Assembly (NCBI GenBank): GCA_017446585.1
Contig: JAFSQL010000010.1
Location: forward strand, 1 to 64,000
DNA from: Paludibacteraceae bacterium
GTDB taxonomy: Bacteria > Bacteroidota > Bacteroidia > Bacteroidales > Paludibacteraceae
Length of the DNA: 64,000 nucleotides
Direction: 5' to 3'
The notes below the pieces were generated by a model. That model had not been told where the DNA came from and made no database searches. It was given only the letters and a program-made list of their open reading frames with translations. The position numbers and the translations under genes were made by a program. Of the stretch, positions 15,564-25,698 are shown piece after piece; within the stretch, counting starts at the first letter, position 1; every line of letters begins with the position of its first letter.

Positions 15564-18500
15564 TTAGTAGAGCAGAACCTCCTTGGTCTTGACGGCATTG
15601 GAGGTGACCGCACGGACGATGACGGTACGTTGACCCGCGTTGAGCGTCACGTCACGGAGGGAAGCATTGACGTTGGACTGCTTAACGATGAGCGCGCCAG
15701 AAGCCGTGTAGATTTCAACGTCGCGGATAGGGTCGGAAGCGGAGGATATGACACGCACCGTGTTGCCACCGCGAACGGAGATGTTGATGCCAGAGTTGTC
15801 GGCAACCTCTTCGATGTCAGTAGGCGTGTCGTCACCCACGGTGTCAACGACCTCAGCGGAACGGAAGACGAGGTAGAGAGCCCCCTCTTGGTGAGCGGCA
15901 TCGTAGCGGAACTCGTAGGAATTCTGCAGTTTGAGGTCGATGGAATCGCCCGTGAGAGTATTGAGGAGGTAAACACTCTGGTTCTCGAACGTCTCGGCAC
16001 CGTTGAACGTGAGACGTGTAGAAGCCGTGTCAGCCTTCTGCGAGAGGTTGCGCACACCAACCGGGATGTCAATGTTCACAGCATTGAACTGGTTGACATC
16101 CACTGGCTTGCCAGATGTGAGCGTGTAGATTTCGGAGAGTGTGTGACCTGAGAAGAGTTTCACAGCATCCTCATCGCTCACGTAGTCGTTGGAAGCCAAG
16201 TCGGAGTTGCGGAGGGAGGCATAGGACTTGGTGGTACCATCGTCAGCAATGATGTAGAGCGTGTTGGCGGCTTCGTCAGCACGCATGTGAATGTTCGCCG
16301 AGTTGGCAGGAGCGACGAAGTAAGACGCCGCAGGATTGAACGTAAGCGCATTGGCAGTGCTCGTCACGTTGACAAAGAACGATTGCGCAGGAGGAACGAT
16401 TGTCGAAGTGCCGGCAGCAGCACCCAAATTCTCACCTTCACCATTAACGACAATGGATGTAGCGGTATTGTAGTGATTGTTCCACAACTTGATGACATTT
16501 CCAATCACCGAACTGTTAGCCGCTTGGAAAGCGTCAAAGTCAAGGTGCGTCATGAGCGGGTTACCGATGAGGTGGTAGCCGTTTTGTGCAAACGTGGTGT
16601 CAATGGTACCGAAGTTAGCCGCACCCTCGGTGAGATTCTTGTCGAACGCCAGACGGTAAGGTTGGTTGTCGGTACGTGTAACGTCGTAAGGCGAACCATA
16701 AGGATTGCCCGTGTAGGTAGAGAACTTGTAGTAAGAAGGAATAAGGACACCAGATGCCGTGGTGCGCGGCAAGGTGACAGACTGAGGGGTGGATTGGGAA
16801 GAAGTCCGGAAATTGCCGACATAAGAGAGGTTGGAAACCTGGTAAGCAAAACCTTGACCCGGGTTGAGGTCGTAGTTGAGCCCCACGATACCAGAAGTGA
16901 ACGCGAGATGGTAAGCCTTAGCGTTGTCCGGGTTGGCGGTGTTGTAGAACTTGATGTTGGCGGAAGGCTTGCCTTGGTAGTAATAGTCGCCGGTGTACAT
17001 CTGATGGAGCGGAGCGGTGAGGGTGTACCACGTGTTGCGGTCGAACGTTTGCTTGACGACAGCACGGTTATAGGTCAGATGTTGCAATCCCTTGACACCA
17101 CCACCTGGCAGGAAGACGATGGAGTCGCAGGCAGCGGCAGCGGAGATTTCCGGATAGTTCGTAACCGTGTAAGCGATGTCGTTGACACTGGTACCTGAAG
17201 TACCGATTTGAGGAATGTAAGCATCGGTACAAGCCGTAGGCACCTGAGCGGTCCAGTTGCCACGATTGTTCCAAGCCGAGCTAACAGCACCTGTCCACGT
17301 GGTAGCGGAAGAACCATAGTTAACAGGGAAACGTTCGGACGAGATGGTACCGCAACCGTTCTTGGCAAGGACCACGACATCAAGGTTAGGTGCCGTCTTT
17401 GCCAATGTCACGGTGACAGTGGTGTCAGAGATAACCATAGAGCGTTCGAGGAGGTCACCATCGTCGGCAGAACCATTGACGAGGAAGTCGAACGAGAAAG
17501 AAGTGGCGGAGATGACAGGATTGGTATCCTCCTCATCAACCACGACAATGGAGTCGCCAACCGTAGGACGGATAGCTCGGATTTCGAGGTTACCGTTGGC
17601 GAGTTTGCAATCGGCAGAGACAGCCTTGACGGACGTAGGAGGGAGGAGCGAAGCAAAGACATTGAGGGTAGCGTCACCAGAGATGACGGAGCACTTCTCG
17701 TCCTCGAAGCCAAGGTTGATGTTGAGATCCACTTTGACCGTACCCTCGGCGATGACTTCAGGGGCTTGGAGGCGGAGTTTCTCGCCAATGAATCTGTACC
17801 AAATGGAGTCAGGGCGCGAGACACCGTCGAACGGACTGATGCCCGAGGTGATGAGTTCACCGCCGACGATGGAGAAGCGATGCGTGGAAGGCGTAGCCGC
17901 CAAGCCTCCAATGATCCAAGTATATTTAGGATTGTTGGACTCAGGAGCGTTGGAGAGTTCGTATTCACCAACGGAACCCACGCAGAGGGACGAAGGACCG
18001 GAGATGATGTAGGAATCAGGTTTGTCTTCAGGAGTGAGGTAGTGGATGGTGTGTGTGGAGTTGACAGCGGAAGCGACCGGAGCGAGACAGTTGACCTCAC
18101 CGGAGCCATTGCCCTCACCAATGTAGAGAACGTGGAGCGTCTTTTCCTCCGTGTTCATGTTGACGGAGTAAGCGATGGTATCACCGTAGCAAACACCGCC
18201 CGTACCAGAAACAGGGCATTGAACGTTGACGAGGTACTCCTTGGACGTGAAACCGTCCTCAGCCGTAACGGTGTAAACGTAGTAGCCTTGAGCGTTTTGA
18301 GATGCCGCCACGCCAATGCCTGGCGTTACAGTGGCACCCGGTGAAACCTCGAGAACATTGGCTACGAAAGAGGAGCCAGTGTATTCAGCACCGGAGCAGT
18401 TGCCGGAGTAGCAAGTAGCGTCATCCTTATCAACACGAAGAGTAACGATGTTGTCCGCGATTTGGAACGAACCGTCAGTGCACTCGCTACCGATGTTGAG

Positions 18501-21500
18501 AAGATCACACTTGGACGAGATGAACTCAGGGTCGCAAGGCGTGATGTTGAGGTAGTTGATGGTGGAGAGGGCAGCCGTGTCGGCAGCGATAAGTTGAATC
18601 TTGACAGAGGTAGAACCTATATCATCAGCCGAGGTACAGTTGTGAATGTCAACAGAGTGGGTGTAGCAACGACGACCCGCGAGCCAGTCGGTGGCAAGGT
18701 ATTCGGTAGAGCCATCGCCACTCGTGACGAGGAGTTTGCGCGAACCACCGGCGGACCAGCCAATGGTAAGCGTACCTATGGTACCCTTGATATTGTTGTT
18801 TGTGCTGTGGTCGAGGTTGATCAGGAGACTGTAGTCGTTCTTGCCAGCTTCGCTATTGTCAGAACCGACACGGAGCGCGGACTGACCGTTGCGAGCGCAA
18901 GCACCCTCGGAAGAGTAAACATTGTACTCAGGGAAGAGACCAGAAGAAGCACCCGGGGTGACTCTGTAGCCAACACCTGAACCCGGTGTAGGAACGCTGA
19001 TTTCGACAGGGATATCAGAGAGAGCAGCATAGTCCTGCGAGAGTTCTTCAGAAGTAGCAATAGGGTTCTGGAGACCAGACTGGTAGGTGTAAGGAAGGAC
19101 GAAACCAGCGACAGAAGCCGAGAGACGGAGGGAGCGCACAGCCACCTCAGGGAGACCACCCTCTTGCTTAGCGAAGACACGGAGCGTGTCGGCATAAGTG
19201 CCAATCGCACCAGCAGCGGAAGCGACTTTGAACGTAGCCGTGACGTAGAGCGTATCGGAACCTGTGAGTTCAACAGGGTCAGCGTGTCGATCATCCAAAC
19301 GCTTGCCCGTGGCAATGTCGTAGAGCGGCGTGTCATGGTTCTTCTGCACCTTGGTTATCTTGTAGTCCTCAGCGTCATGAGTACCTTGATAGTAGCCAGA
19401 GAGCGCGAGAGAGTCAATCTTGAGCGTACCGGTGCCAATGTTCTTGATGCCGAAGACGACAGACACCGCATCCGCCACACCTGACTTATGGAAGACAGTA
19501 CCGAAGTTGACGAGTTGGCTCTCGGACATGGCTGACTTGGAAGCGTTGAAGACACCGATGACAGGGACAGGAGCCGCCTCGGTCTGGAAGGTGGAGAGGA
19601 TGGAGTCAGAAACTTCTGTTCCCTCACAATTGACAAGGTCAGAGACTTGCACCTTGTAGTAGGTGCCAGGCGTCATGATCGTTTTAGGAGTAAAGACGAC
19701 ACGAATGGAGTCGTTGTCACCATCGGTGTCAGGGTCATTGTAAGCCGTGGCAGCCGAATTGAATTCGGAAGTGGCATCGACATAGGCAGAGCCATTGTAC
19801 TTGGTGATGGAGATGTGGGAAACGGAGTTGCCCGTCGTGGCCTGGGTGACGTTGCCCGCGCCATCGGACCAATAAGGCTTGTTGCCGAGGGCGACGACGA
19901 TGGTGGAAGTCGTGTCCACATCGGTAGAACCGGTGATAGGGCTGATGTGGGAAGCAGCCTCAGGGAGGGCTTCGGAACCCTTGCGGAAAGCAAGGTAAGA
20001 AAGGTAACCAGCGTAATCAGAAGAACTACCTGAAGTTACAAACATAATTTTAACCGCCATCGTTCCGGAAGGAAGAGAAACAGATTGTGAGGAATCGGTA
20101 GAAATAGAGCTGATCGTTATGTCAAGGAAACGAGGCTTCAACGTGTCACCATTAACGACAGAAGCAGTAGTATCAGAATATGGTATTATATTAAGATAAG
20201 TACCCTTGCCAATATAAGAACTTGTTGTTTTTTGATCTTTAAGACGCGTGGTAATATCGAGCGAAGAAAAGTCAACACCATCTTTAGACGTGTAAGTCAA
20301 ATAATAGGAAGAAGTATAACCTATTTGCCACGTAGAATCGGAGGAACCATTGCTCAGTTTGGTAGTCGAACCTGCGTTGAGAGCCTTGAGGTTCACGTCG
20401 GAAGATTCACCATAACGAGTATTTGCGGTAGGTTTCGGTTTCCAATGATTGTAAACAACAACCGGATCACGCGCCTCGGAGAAGTTTACGTAGATGTCAA
20501 TAGCGGAGGATTCGACAGAGACGGCATAAGGGTTAGAGGTGGAGTGTTCGATATTGTCCCACCATTTGAACGCCATGCCAGAGACGAAAGCGGTGAGGGA
20601 GGCTTCGGTGTCAGGATCGGCATAGACGGTGATGACACCGGAGGCATCGGTGCCGGAAGTGGTGTTGCCACCTATGGTGACGGAAGCGCCAGCATTGGAG
20701 GTAATAGGCGTGAGGCAAGAGCCAGTGAAGTGGACATTGATAGGCACCTTGACGGAGAAGGTGTAGTTGAGCGTGAGCCCTTGGGCGCACGCGCTGGCTC
20801 CACGGCTGTCAGTGATGACTATGGATCCGTTGTAAGTTCCGGCGTCAAGTCCGGCAGGAATCTGCAAGTAGTAAGTAGTAGAACTACCACCCGTGATGGA
20901 GCCACAAGAAGAGACAACGGAAGCACCCGCCTCATCAGAGGTGAGCGTGACACCCGAGCCACCCGGAGGGGTGTGGGCGAAGCAAGGCTGGAGCGTGGTG
21001 CCAGAGGAAGCGGTGTTGGCGACTTCAAGGGCGAAGTGGGTATCGGAATAGCCCACCTCGAGGCTTGGCAGAGTGACGTTTTCCGTCTCGCCATTGAGGA
21101 TAGCGTCGGAAGCGGCGAGGGTGACGGAGATGGTACCGTTGACAGGGGCTATAGAAGCGACGTTGGAGGTGTCGGCACAACCTGCTGCGTTGGAGGCGAT
21201 GAGGAAGTAGTTGTTCAAGGCAGAGACGGAAGATACGGTGTAGGAAGAAGAGGTGGCACCGCCGATGGCCGCCTTGGTAGCGATGGAGTCAGCCGGGTCG
21301 GAGCAGGTGTACCACTGGTAGGAGGTTGCCCCGACGACTGTAGGAGCGAGGGTCACATTGGTACCGCACGCGACCGCTTGCGACGTGGTGAGATTCGCCA
21401 CACCGACGGAGTCGCAGCAACGCTTGACGGTGATGGAACGGATACATGGGTTTTGATCGTCACCACCTGAACTACTCCCCCCCTTGTTTGCACGATAGAA

Positions 21501-23375
21501 ATAAATGGCCGAGGTGTTGGCGGTAAGCACAAACGCATAAGTTCCGCAAGCCGCATCTCCCGGAGTAGAGAAAAGAGGGGTAGCAATGGAGGTTGTGTTT
21601 GTTCCGTTTGAAATTTGGAAAGGTTCATAACCAGTATTCGGAGCATTACCCACCATGGTAACGGTGTCACCTATTTTGAACGTACCATTAAGAGCCACAT
21701 AAGCACCAGCACCATTCAGTTTATAACGATTGAAATCACAAGGCGAAGATGCAGCAGGCTGCTCCTGCAATGTTTTTTGTGCCGACGTAACAAATCCGAA
21801 AGGTCCGCCAGACTTAGCACCCGTAATAGTAGTTGCGGTCGTTGATGTCCAAGTAGCGGTGACTTCGTAGCACATTTTCGCCACTTCCTCAACAACCTCA
21901 ATGTCCGCGACAGCAGTGGTGCAACTTTGAGCCGGGAAGGAAGCATTGGCTTCAGAAACTATACAATAATAGTATTGATGTCCTTCGCTTGCCGTGGAGA
22001 TTTTAGCCCCCGCATAGGTTGCAGAGGTTTCTCCCGGAATGATGGCGGAGCCAGACTTGTTAGCAGCGGTGCAAGAATACCACTGGTAAGCGTAAGCACC
22101 AGAACCACCAGAAGGAGTGACAGAAAGGCTTGACGCAACATCATCGACAGAATAGGTAGCACCGGAAGGACCGGAAGCGGTGATGGCGGCAACGACCTTG
22201 ACAGGGAAGTCATAGGTGTCGGCACAATAAGTTGCATTAGACGATTGCGAAACACGGATATAATCATCGCCCGCAGCAGTCGCCGAATAAGAGATATTGT
22301 TGTTATGAGCGGTAGTGGTAGGGGAAACCGTTCCCTTGCTGTTCACAGAAGAAACGGTAATGGAACTTGCCGTTGTATTGCTTGAAGTAACTTTTACAAC
22401 ATCCGAATAAGTCTGTCCGACCAAGGCATGGAGGGTGTCAGGAACGGCAGCGGTCAAAGTGACCGTGACGTTGATGCCTGTTTCATTGGGGCAGTAGCCG
22501 CCGCCAGCAGCTTGAGTAATCTTGACCGTTTCCGTTCCGGTGCCCGCATTGCTACCGGTGACAATGGAACCGAAAGTCTCCGCCCAGCCATTGGTAGTGG
22601 TCTGCAAGAACGTGAAAGCACCCGGCGAAGCGGAGGAAGGGAAGAGTTGTCCCGCACGGTTGGCAGGGATGGAGAGGGCGGCGCAAGTGATGGAAGGGGC
22701 GGCCAAACAAGAGGAAACGGTGTATTGAACAACGTTGGAAGTAACCGTGTTCGAAGATAGACCATTGTCGGTGATGACGCAATAGTAATATTTAGAGGAG
22801 GTAGCATTGACAGCAGGGTGGAAAGAAGCCGTCGTGGCACCCGTTCCAGAAGCCGTTGTCGCATTGGTCTTTACAGCATCGTCACAAACATACCACTGAT
22901 AGGTATAGCCAGTTCCTGTTCCGCCAGTAGCGGTAACGGTGAGGTTAGGCGGGGTGGCGGCATCCATGATGCAAGATTGCGCCGTAGGCTGGGAGGAGAC
23001 GGAGACCGCGGAAACGACAGTAAGGGTAAGGTTGGAGGTTTGAGCACAATAGTCAACAGCGGAGTGCGTTCCTGCCGCCTGCGTGGCGGAAACCACAACA
23101 GTACCCGTAGTATTCGGGGCGGTATAGTTGATGGTAGAACCATAGGAAGCGGAAGTAGAAGCAACAGAACCCGCATTGACATTCGTTCCCGTCGCTACAC
23201 CAACGGAAGAAATGCCAGTGGTTTCGTTGGCCGAAGAAAAACTGAGCGCCCTGATGTCACCCGCCTTGATGTAGATTTGCGCAGACACGGCAGTCGGCGC
23301 AAGCAACGCGAAAGCCGCACAGAGGGTGGCAGCCTTGACGGAGAAGGAGGAGAGGAAACGATGGAACGTGTTCAT
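15564..23375 (-). CDS. Giant multidomain T9SS-secreted surface protein, 2603 residues
   Basis: The signal peptide ends near VSAQ (about residue 32). Ig-like domains with the YQWYxC phrase occur near residues 158, 430 and 685. A bacterial Ig-like domain (HISPITGSTDVDTTST) lies near 1140-1260, and a HYDIN-like domain (NIGTGTLKIDSLALSG) near 1270-1420. A cadherin-like sandwich ending VTAEDGFTSKEYLVNV follows near 1645-1720, and a TWTGAVSSAWNNRGNW segment begins near 2025. The last 75 residues (RDVEIYTASGALIVKQ to TKEVLLY) look like a type A T9SS sorting domain, which directs export and anchoring at the cell surface. No enzyme motif is visible, so an adhesin or matrix role is inferred. ATG 23375 gives a compact signal peptide; ATG 23399 is the alternative. 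Confidence 0.88.
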   Translation of the reverse strand: MNTFHRFLSSFSVKAATLCAAFALLAPTAVSAQIYIKAGDIRALSFSSANETTGISSVGVATGTNVNAGSVASTSASYGSTINYTAPNTTGTVVVSATQAAGTHSAVDYCAQTSNLTLTVVSAVSVSSQPTAQSCIMDAATPPNLTVTATGGTGTGYTYQWYVCDDAVKTNATTASGTGATTASFHPAVNATSSKYYYCVITDNGLSSNTVTSNVVQYTVSSCLAAPSITCAALSIPANRAGQLFPSSASPGAFTFLQTTTNGWAETFGSIVTGSNAGTGTETVKITQAAGGGYCPNETGINVTVTLTAAVPDTLHALVGQTYSDVVKVTSSNTTASSITVSSVNSKGTVSPTTTAHNNNISYSATAAGDDYIRVSQSSNATYCADTYDFPVKVVAAITASGPSGATYSVDDVASSLSVTPSGGSGAYAYQWYSCTAANKSGSAIIPGETSATYAGAKISTASEGHQYYYCIVSEANASFPAQSCTTAVADIEVVEEVAKMCYEVTATWTSTTATTITGAKSGGPFGFVTSAQKTLQEQPAASSPCDFNRYKLNGAGAYVALNGTFKIGDTVTMVGNAPNTGYEPFQISNGTNTTSIATPLFSTPGDAACGTYAFVLTANTSAIYFYRANKGGSSSGGDDQNPCIRSITVKRCCDSVGVANLTTSQAVACGTNVTLAPTVVGATSYQWYTCSDPADSIATKAAIGGATSSSYTVSSVSALNNYFLIASNAAGCADTSNVASIAPVNGTISVTLAASDAILNGETENVTLPSLEVGYSDTHFALEVANTASSGTTLQPCFAHTPPGGSGVTLTSDEAGASVVSSCGSITGGSSTTYYLQIPAGLDAGTYNGSIVITDSRGASACAQGLTLNYTFSVKVPINVHFTGSCLTPITSNAGASVTIGGNTTSGTDASGVITVYADPDTEASLTAFVSGMAFKWWDNIEHSTSNPYAVSVESSAIDIYVNFSEARDPVVVYNHWKPKPTANTRYGESSDVNLKALNAGSTTKLSNGSSDSTWQIGYTSSYYLTYTSKDGVDFSSLDITTRLKDQKTTSSYIGKGTYLNIIPYSDTTASVVNGDTLKPRFLDITISSISTDSSQSVSLPSGTMAVKIMFVTSGSSSDYAGYLSYLAFRKGSEALPEAASHISPITGSTDVDTTSTIVVALGNKPYWSDGAGNVTQATTGNSVSHISITKYNGSAYVDATSEFNSAATAYNDPDTDGDNDSIRVVFTPKTIMTPGTYYKVQVSDLVNCEGTEVSDSILSTFQTEAAPVPVIGVFNASKSAMSESQLVNFGTVFHKSGVADAVSVVFGIKNIGTGTLKIDSLALSGYYQGTHDAEDYKITKVQKNHDTPLYDIATGKRLDDRHADPVELTGSDTLYVTATFKVASAAGAIGTYADTLRVFAKQEGGLPEVAVRSLRLSASVAGFVLPYTYQSGLQNPIATSEELSQDYAALSDIPVEISVPTPGSGVGYRVTPGASSGLFPEYNVYSSEGACARNGQSALRVGSDNSEAGKNDYSLLINLDHSTNNNIKGTIGTLTIGWSAGGSRKLLVTSGDGSTEYLATDWLAGRRCYTHSVDIHNCTSADDIGSTSVKIQLIAADTAALSTINYLNITPCDPEFISSKCDLLNIGSECTDGSFQIADNIVTLRVDKDDATCYSGNCSGAEYTGSSFVANVLEVSPGATVTPGIGVAASQNAQGYYVYTVTAEDGFTSKEYLVNVQCPVSGTGGVCYGDTIAYSVNMNTEEKTLHVLYIGEGNGSGEVNCLAPVASAVNSTHTIHYLTPEDKPDSYIISGPSSLCVGSVGEYELSNAPESNNPKYTWIIGGLAATPSTHRFSIVGGELITSGISPFDGVSRPDSIWYRFIGEKLRLQAPEVIAEGTVKVDLNINLGFEDEKCSVISGDATLNVFASLLPPTSVKAVSADCKLANGNLEIRAIRPTVGDSIVVVDEEDTNPVISATSFSFDFLVNGSADDGDLLERSMVISDTTVTVTLAKTAPNLDVVVLAKNGCGTISSERFPVNYGSSATTWTGAVSSAWNNRGNWTAQVPTACTDAYIPQIGTSGTSVNDIAYTVTNYPEISAAAACDSIVFLPGGGVKGLQHLTYNRAVVKQTFDRNTWYTLTAPLHQMYTGDYYYQGKPSANIKFYNTANPDNAKAYHLAFTSGIVGLNYDLNPGQGFAYQVSNLSYVGNFRTSSQSTPQSVTLPRTTASGVLIPSYYKFSTYTGNPYGSPYDVTRTDNQPYRLAFDKNLTEGAANFGTIDTTFAQNGYHLIGNPLMTHLDFDAFQAANSSVIGNVIKLWNNHYNTATSIVVNGEGENLGAAAGTSTIVPPAQSFFVNVTSTANALTFNPAASYFVAPANSANIHMRADEAANTLYIIADDGTTKSYASLRNSDLASNDYVSDEDAVKLFSGHTLSEIYTLTSGKPVDVNQFNAVNIDIPVGVRNLSQKADTASTRLTFNGAETFENQSVYLLNTLTGDSIDLKLQNSYEFRYDAAHQEGALYLVFRSAEVVDTVGDDTPTDIEEVADNSGINISVRGGNTVRVISSASDPIRDVEIYTASGALIVKQSNVNASLRDVTLNAGQRTVIVRAVTSNAVKTKEVLLY

Positions 23376-23429
23376 ATCGTGATGTATTTTTATAGACATG
23401 ATGAAGTGAGATTACACTATTTCTCGGTG

Positions 23430-23437
23430 CAAAGATA
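23430..23437 (-). promoter_or_regulatory. Bacteroidota -7 promoter element for the giant surface protein
   Basis: TATCTTTG on the minus strand matches TAnnTTTG, 31-55 bases upstream of the two candidate starts. Confidence 0.5.
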
Positions 23438-23593
23438 TTGTAAATATCCTTTTGTCAGTGTTAAAATTCAGATGTTTTGCAACAGAATTCTGTTAAAAAT
23501 ATGAGAGTTAAGAATTTCGTTGGAAGACCGAGGAACATGAATAAGGAATAAGGAAAGATGAACCGGGGAAGAGGCGGCAGGCGAAGAAACGAG

Positions 23594-23629
23594 GAAGGCA
23601 GGCAAGGTTCGTGAACCTTGTCTGCCTTC
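23594..23629 (-). terminator. Long hairpin downstream of the OmpA-like lipoprotein gene
   Basis: Seventeen-base stem (23594-23610 with 23613-23629, one G-T pair) and a two-base loop, 52 bases after the lipoprotein stop. The T-tract after it is poor, so termination efficiency is uncertain. Confidence 0.55.
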
Positions 23630-23680
23630 GATGTACAGTTTATATATTATTATAAGGTGTAGGGCACTACCCTACCGCGA

Positions 23681-25372
23681 TTACTTGGCGACGGATTGGA
23701 ATTCGGCATCGTCACGGAACTTGGCGAACTCGATGTCGTTCAGGACACGCGCCTTGAGTTCAAGGTCGGCAACCGCTTTGCGCAGCGCGTTGAAGCAATC
23801 CACCTTGTTGCCCTTGCGAGCGGCGACGATGGCGTTGAGGTAAGAGGTGAGGTTGTCAGGATTCTCGACCTCCTTGAGTATCTGCTCGGCAGCGGCGTTG
23901 TCACGGTTGACGAGTTTGGCGATGGCGGCATTGTTGGACTTGTCGCCTTGGAGCGCCTTGTTGGCAGCACCGTAGTCACCCTTGTGGAGGTAGATGACAC
24001 CGAGGGCGGCATCAAGTTGCTCGCCGATGCCCGCAGCCTTGCCGAGGAATTGTTCAGCGATTTTGACCTCTCCGTTATGGAGTTTGATGATGCCCCAGTT
24101 GTAGTTTGCCTCTTTGGCAGAAGAGTTCATGTCCATGACCGCGGAGAAGTCCTTCTCTGCGGCAGCATAGTCGCCTTGGAGGAAGCGAGCGGCACCGCGG
24201 TTGTTGAGGGCGCGCCAATCGTCAGGGAAGCGTTGTACCGCCTTGTCATAGATTTCCTCTTTCTCCTTGGCATTGGAGGTGAGGGTGGCAGCATAGAGCA
24301 TCTCCTCGATGGTGAGAGAGTCGCCAGACTGGATGGCGGCACGGATTTGGTCATCGGTCTTGCCGGCAACGGTGAGGGTGACGCGCATCTTGGAGCGGCG
24401 GAGTTGAGGAAGAATGTCAGTAGCGAGAGCGGTATAGGCAGCGGAGAGCTTGCGAATCTCGGTCTCGCGTTGGTCAGGGTCAGAGAATTGGGAGAGGACG
24501 TTGAGGATGAGTTCCTTGTCCTGTATGTCGGAACCGGAGACGAGTTGTTGGAAGCCCTCCCAGTCCTCGGCGGTGTATTTGGAATCAACGGTGACGTTTT
24601 GCTGAATCTTTTTCATCTGGTCGTTGATGTACTTGTTGGCCGCTTGTTCACGACGCTCAGCGAGGTTGGAGTTGAAGTTTTGCGGACCTTCAGGCGAAGC
24701 GAAGCCGCTGACTTCGACCGCCTGGATGGAAGAGCCGTCCTGAGCGGAGACTTCCTTCATCTTCTGTGCGAGGGCCTTGATTTCGTCCTTGGAGAGTTCG
24801 GACCCACGGATGTTGGCTTGGTTGACAAGGAACTTGATGTCAGCCTCCTCGGTAGAGGTGGAAGAGTGTTGGAATCCGTCCTCGGCGAAAGCAGGTTGGA
24901 GGTTGTCGCCCTTTGCGAGCATGTAGGTGCAGTTGATGCCATCAGCGATTTTGACTTCAGGCAGGTCGTAGTTGCCGCCGGAGGTTTGCACCTGGAGCGA
25001 GAGGAAGAGTTCCGCCTTCTCCATGCCTGGCTTGAAGTCGAACTGCACGCGGTGGGTATAGGTACCCCCCGCCTTGTAGGAGATTTTCTTATTGTTGCCC
25101 TGCACGGCTTCGCCTTGGAAGGTGACAGGGGTGAGTTTCTCTTGCGTTCCGTTGTACTTGAGCACCGGAGTGACAACGACGGTGGCTTTCTTCTTCAGGT
25201 ACTTCTGCGGGAAGGTGCCTGTGATGGTGGCGTTGACTACCCCACCCTTAGCTTCGAGCACGGCAGGCGTGCACTTGAAATACTCTTGCGAGAGCGGTCC
25301 CATCTTTTTGCAACCGACGAGAGCGAGCGCGGAAGCGAGGACCGTAAGAGCAACGAGAAGGTGTTTTTTCAT
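23681..25372 (-). CDS. Lipoprotein with OmpA-like and TPR domains
   Basis: A lipobox (LVGC, Cys21) ends the signal peptide, so the 563-residue product is a lipoprotein. After a beta-rich N-terminal part (about 30-150), the phrase VEVSGFASPEGPQNFNSNLAERR (given in pieces: VEVSGFASPEG, then NLAERREQAA) fits an OmpA-like peptidoglycan-binding domain. C-terminal repeats such as DDWRALNNRGAARFLQGDY and EANYNWGIIKLHNGEV are tetratricopeptide repeats. Similar OmpA/TPR lipoproteins are widespread in Bacteroidota, but their function is not established. The gene has its own TATCTTTG element. Confidence 0.85.
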   Translation of the reverse strand: MKKHLLVALTVLASALALVGCKKMGPLSQEYFKCTPAVLEAKGGVVNATITGTFPQKYLKKKATVVVTPVLKYNGTQEKLTPVTFQGEAVQGNNKKISYKAGGTYTHRVQFDFKPGMEKAELFLSLQVQTSGGNYDLPEVKIADGINCTYMLAKGDNLQPAFAEDGFQHSSTSTEEADIKFLVNQANIRGSELSKDEIKALAQKMKEVSAQDGSSIQAVEVSGFASPEGPQNFNSNLAERREQAANKYINDQMKKIQQNVTVDSKYTAEDWEGFQQLVSGSDIQDKELILNVLSQFSDPDQRETEIRKLSAAYTALATDILPQLRRSKMRVTLTVAGKTDDQIRAAIQSGDSLTIEEMLYAATLTSNAKEKEEIYDKAVQRFPDDWRALNNRGAARFLQGDYAAAEKDFSAVMDMNSSAKEANYNWGIIKLHNGEVKIAEQFLGKAAGIGEQLDAALGVIYLHKGDYGAANKALQGDKSNNAAIAKLVNRDNAAAEQILKEVENPDNLTSYLNAIVAARKGNKVDCFNALRKAVADLELKARVLNDIEFAKFRDDAEFQSVAK

Positions 25373-25437
25373 GGTCGAAAAAAAATAAAAAAGGTTTATT
25401 GTTTTGTTGTTTGTTTCTTTAACGCACTAACATTTCG

Positions 25438-25445
25438 CAAAGATA
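25438..25445 (-). promoter_or_regulatory. Bacteroidota -7 promoter element for the OmpA/TPR lipoprotein
   Basis: TATCTTTG on the minus strand, 66 bases before the ATG. Confidence 0.5.
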
Positions 25446-25451
25446 GGAAAA

Positions 25452-25486
25452 AAGAATTAAGAGTTAAGAGTTAAGAGTTAAGAATT
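25452..25486 (+). repeat. Five tandem 7-bp units, AAGARTT
   Basis: AAGAATT, AAGAGTT three times, then AAGAATT in perfect 7-base phase. The same heptad recurs singly or in short arrays at 2166-2186, 9214-9241, 35824-35851 and elsewhere. Confidence 0.8.
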
Positions 25487-25698
25487 TTAGGAAAGACATA
25501 AGAGGAATGAACAATTTGGAGATGTGGTTTCCCGGAAAGGAGAGAGTTAAGGTTTAAGAATCGTCGTTACGTGTCAAAATGGCAGAGAGAGTGACACAAA
25601 AGTGAGCCGAGAGGTCGGAGAAAGTGACAAGGCGGCAGGAAACGGAAGGAGGCGTGCTTTGGCATGAAAAATGAGAAAAGAGAGGTGAAAATGTTGGA

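Larger units (their letters stand above)
23376..23680. other. Intergenic region, 305 bases
   Basis: It holds the promoter element at 23430-23437, one AAGARTT heptad pair near 23504-23517 and the long hairpin at 23594-23629. No ORF with coding character was found in the remainder. Confidence 0.5.

Noticed and set aside
20232..21470. 412-residue plus-strand ORF inside the giant surface protein gene, and similar ones at 16287-18344
   Set aside because: Arg/Gly/Val-rich antisense translations of a Ser/Thr/Ala-rich repeat protein; no independent promoter or homology.
23696..25474. 592-residue plus-strand ORF opposite the OmpA/TPR lipoprotein
   Set aside because: The minus-strand frame has a lipobox, OmpA-like and TPR signatures and a promoter; the plus-strand frame has none.
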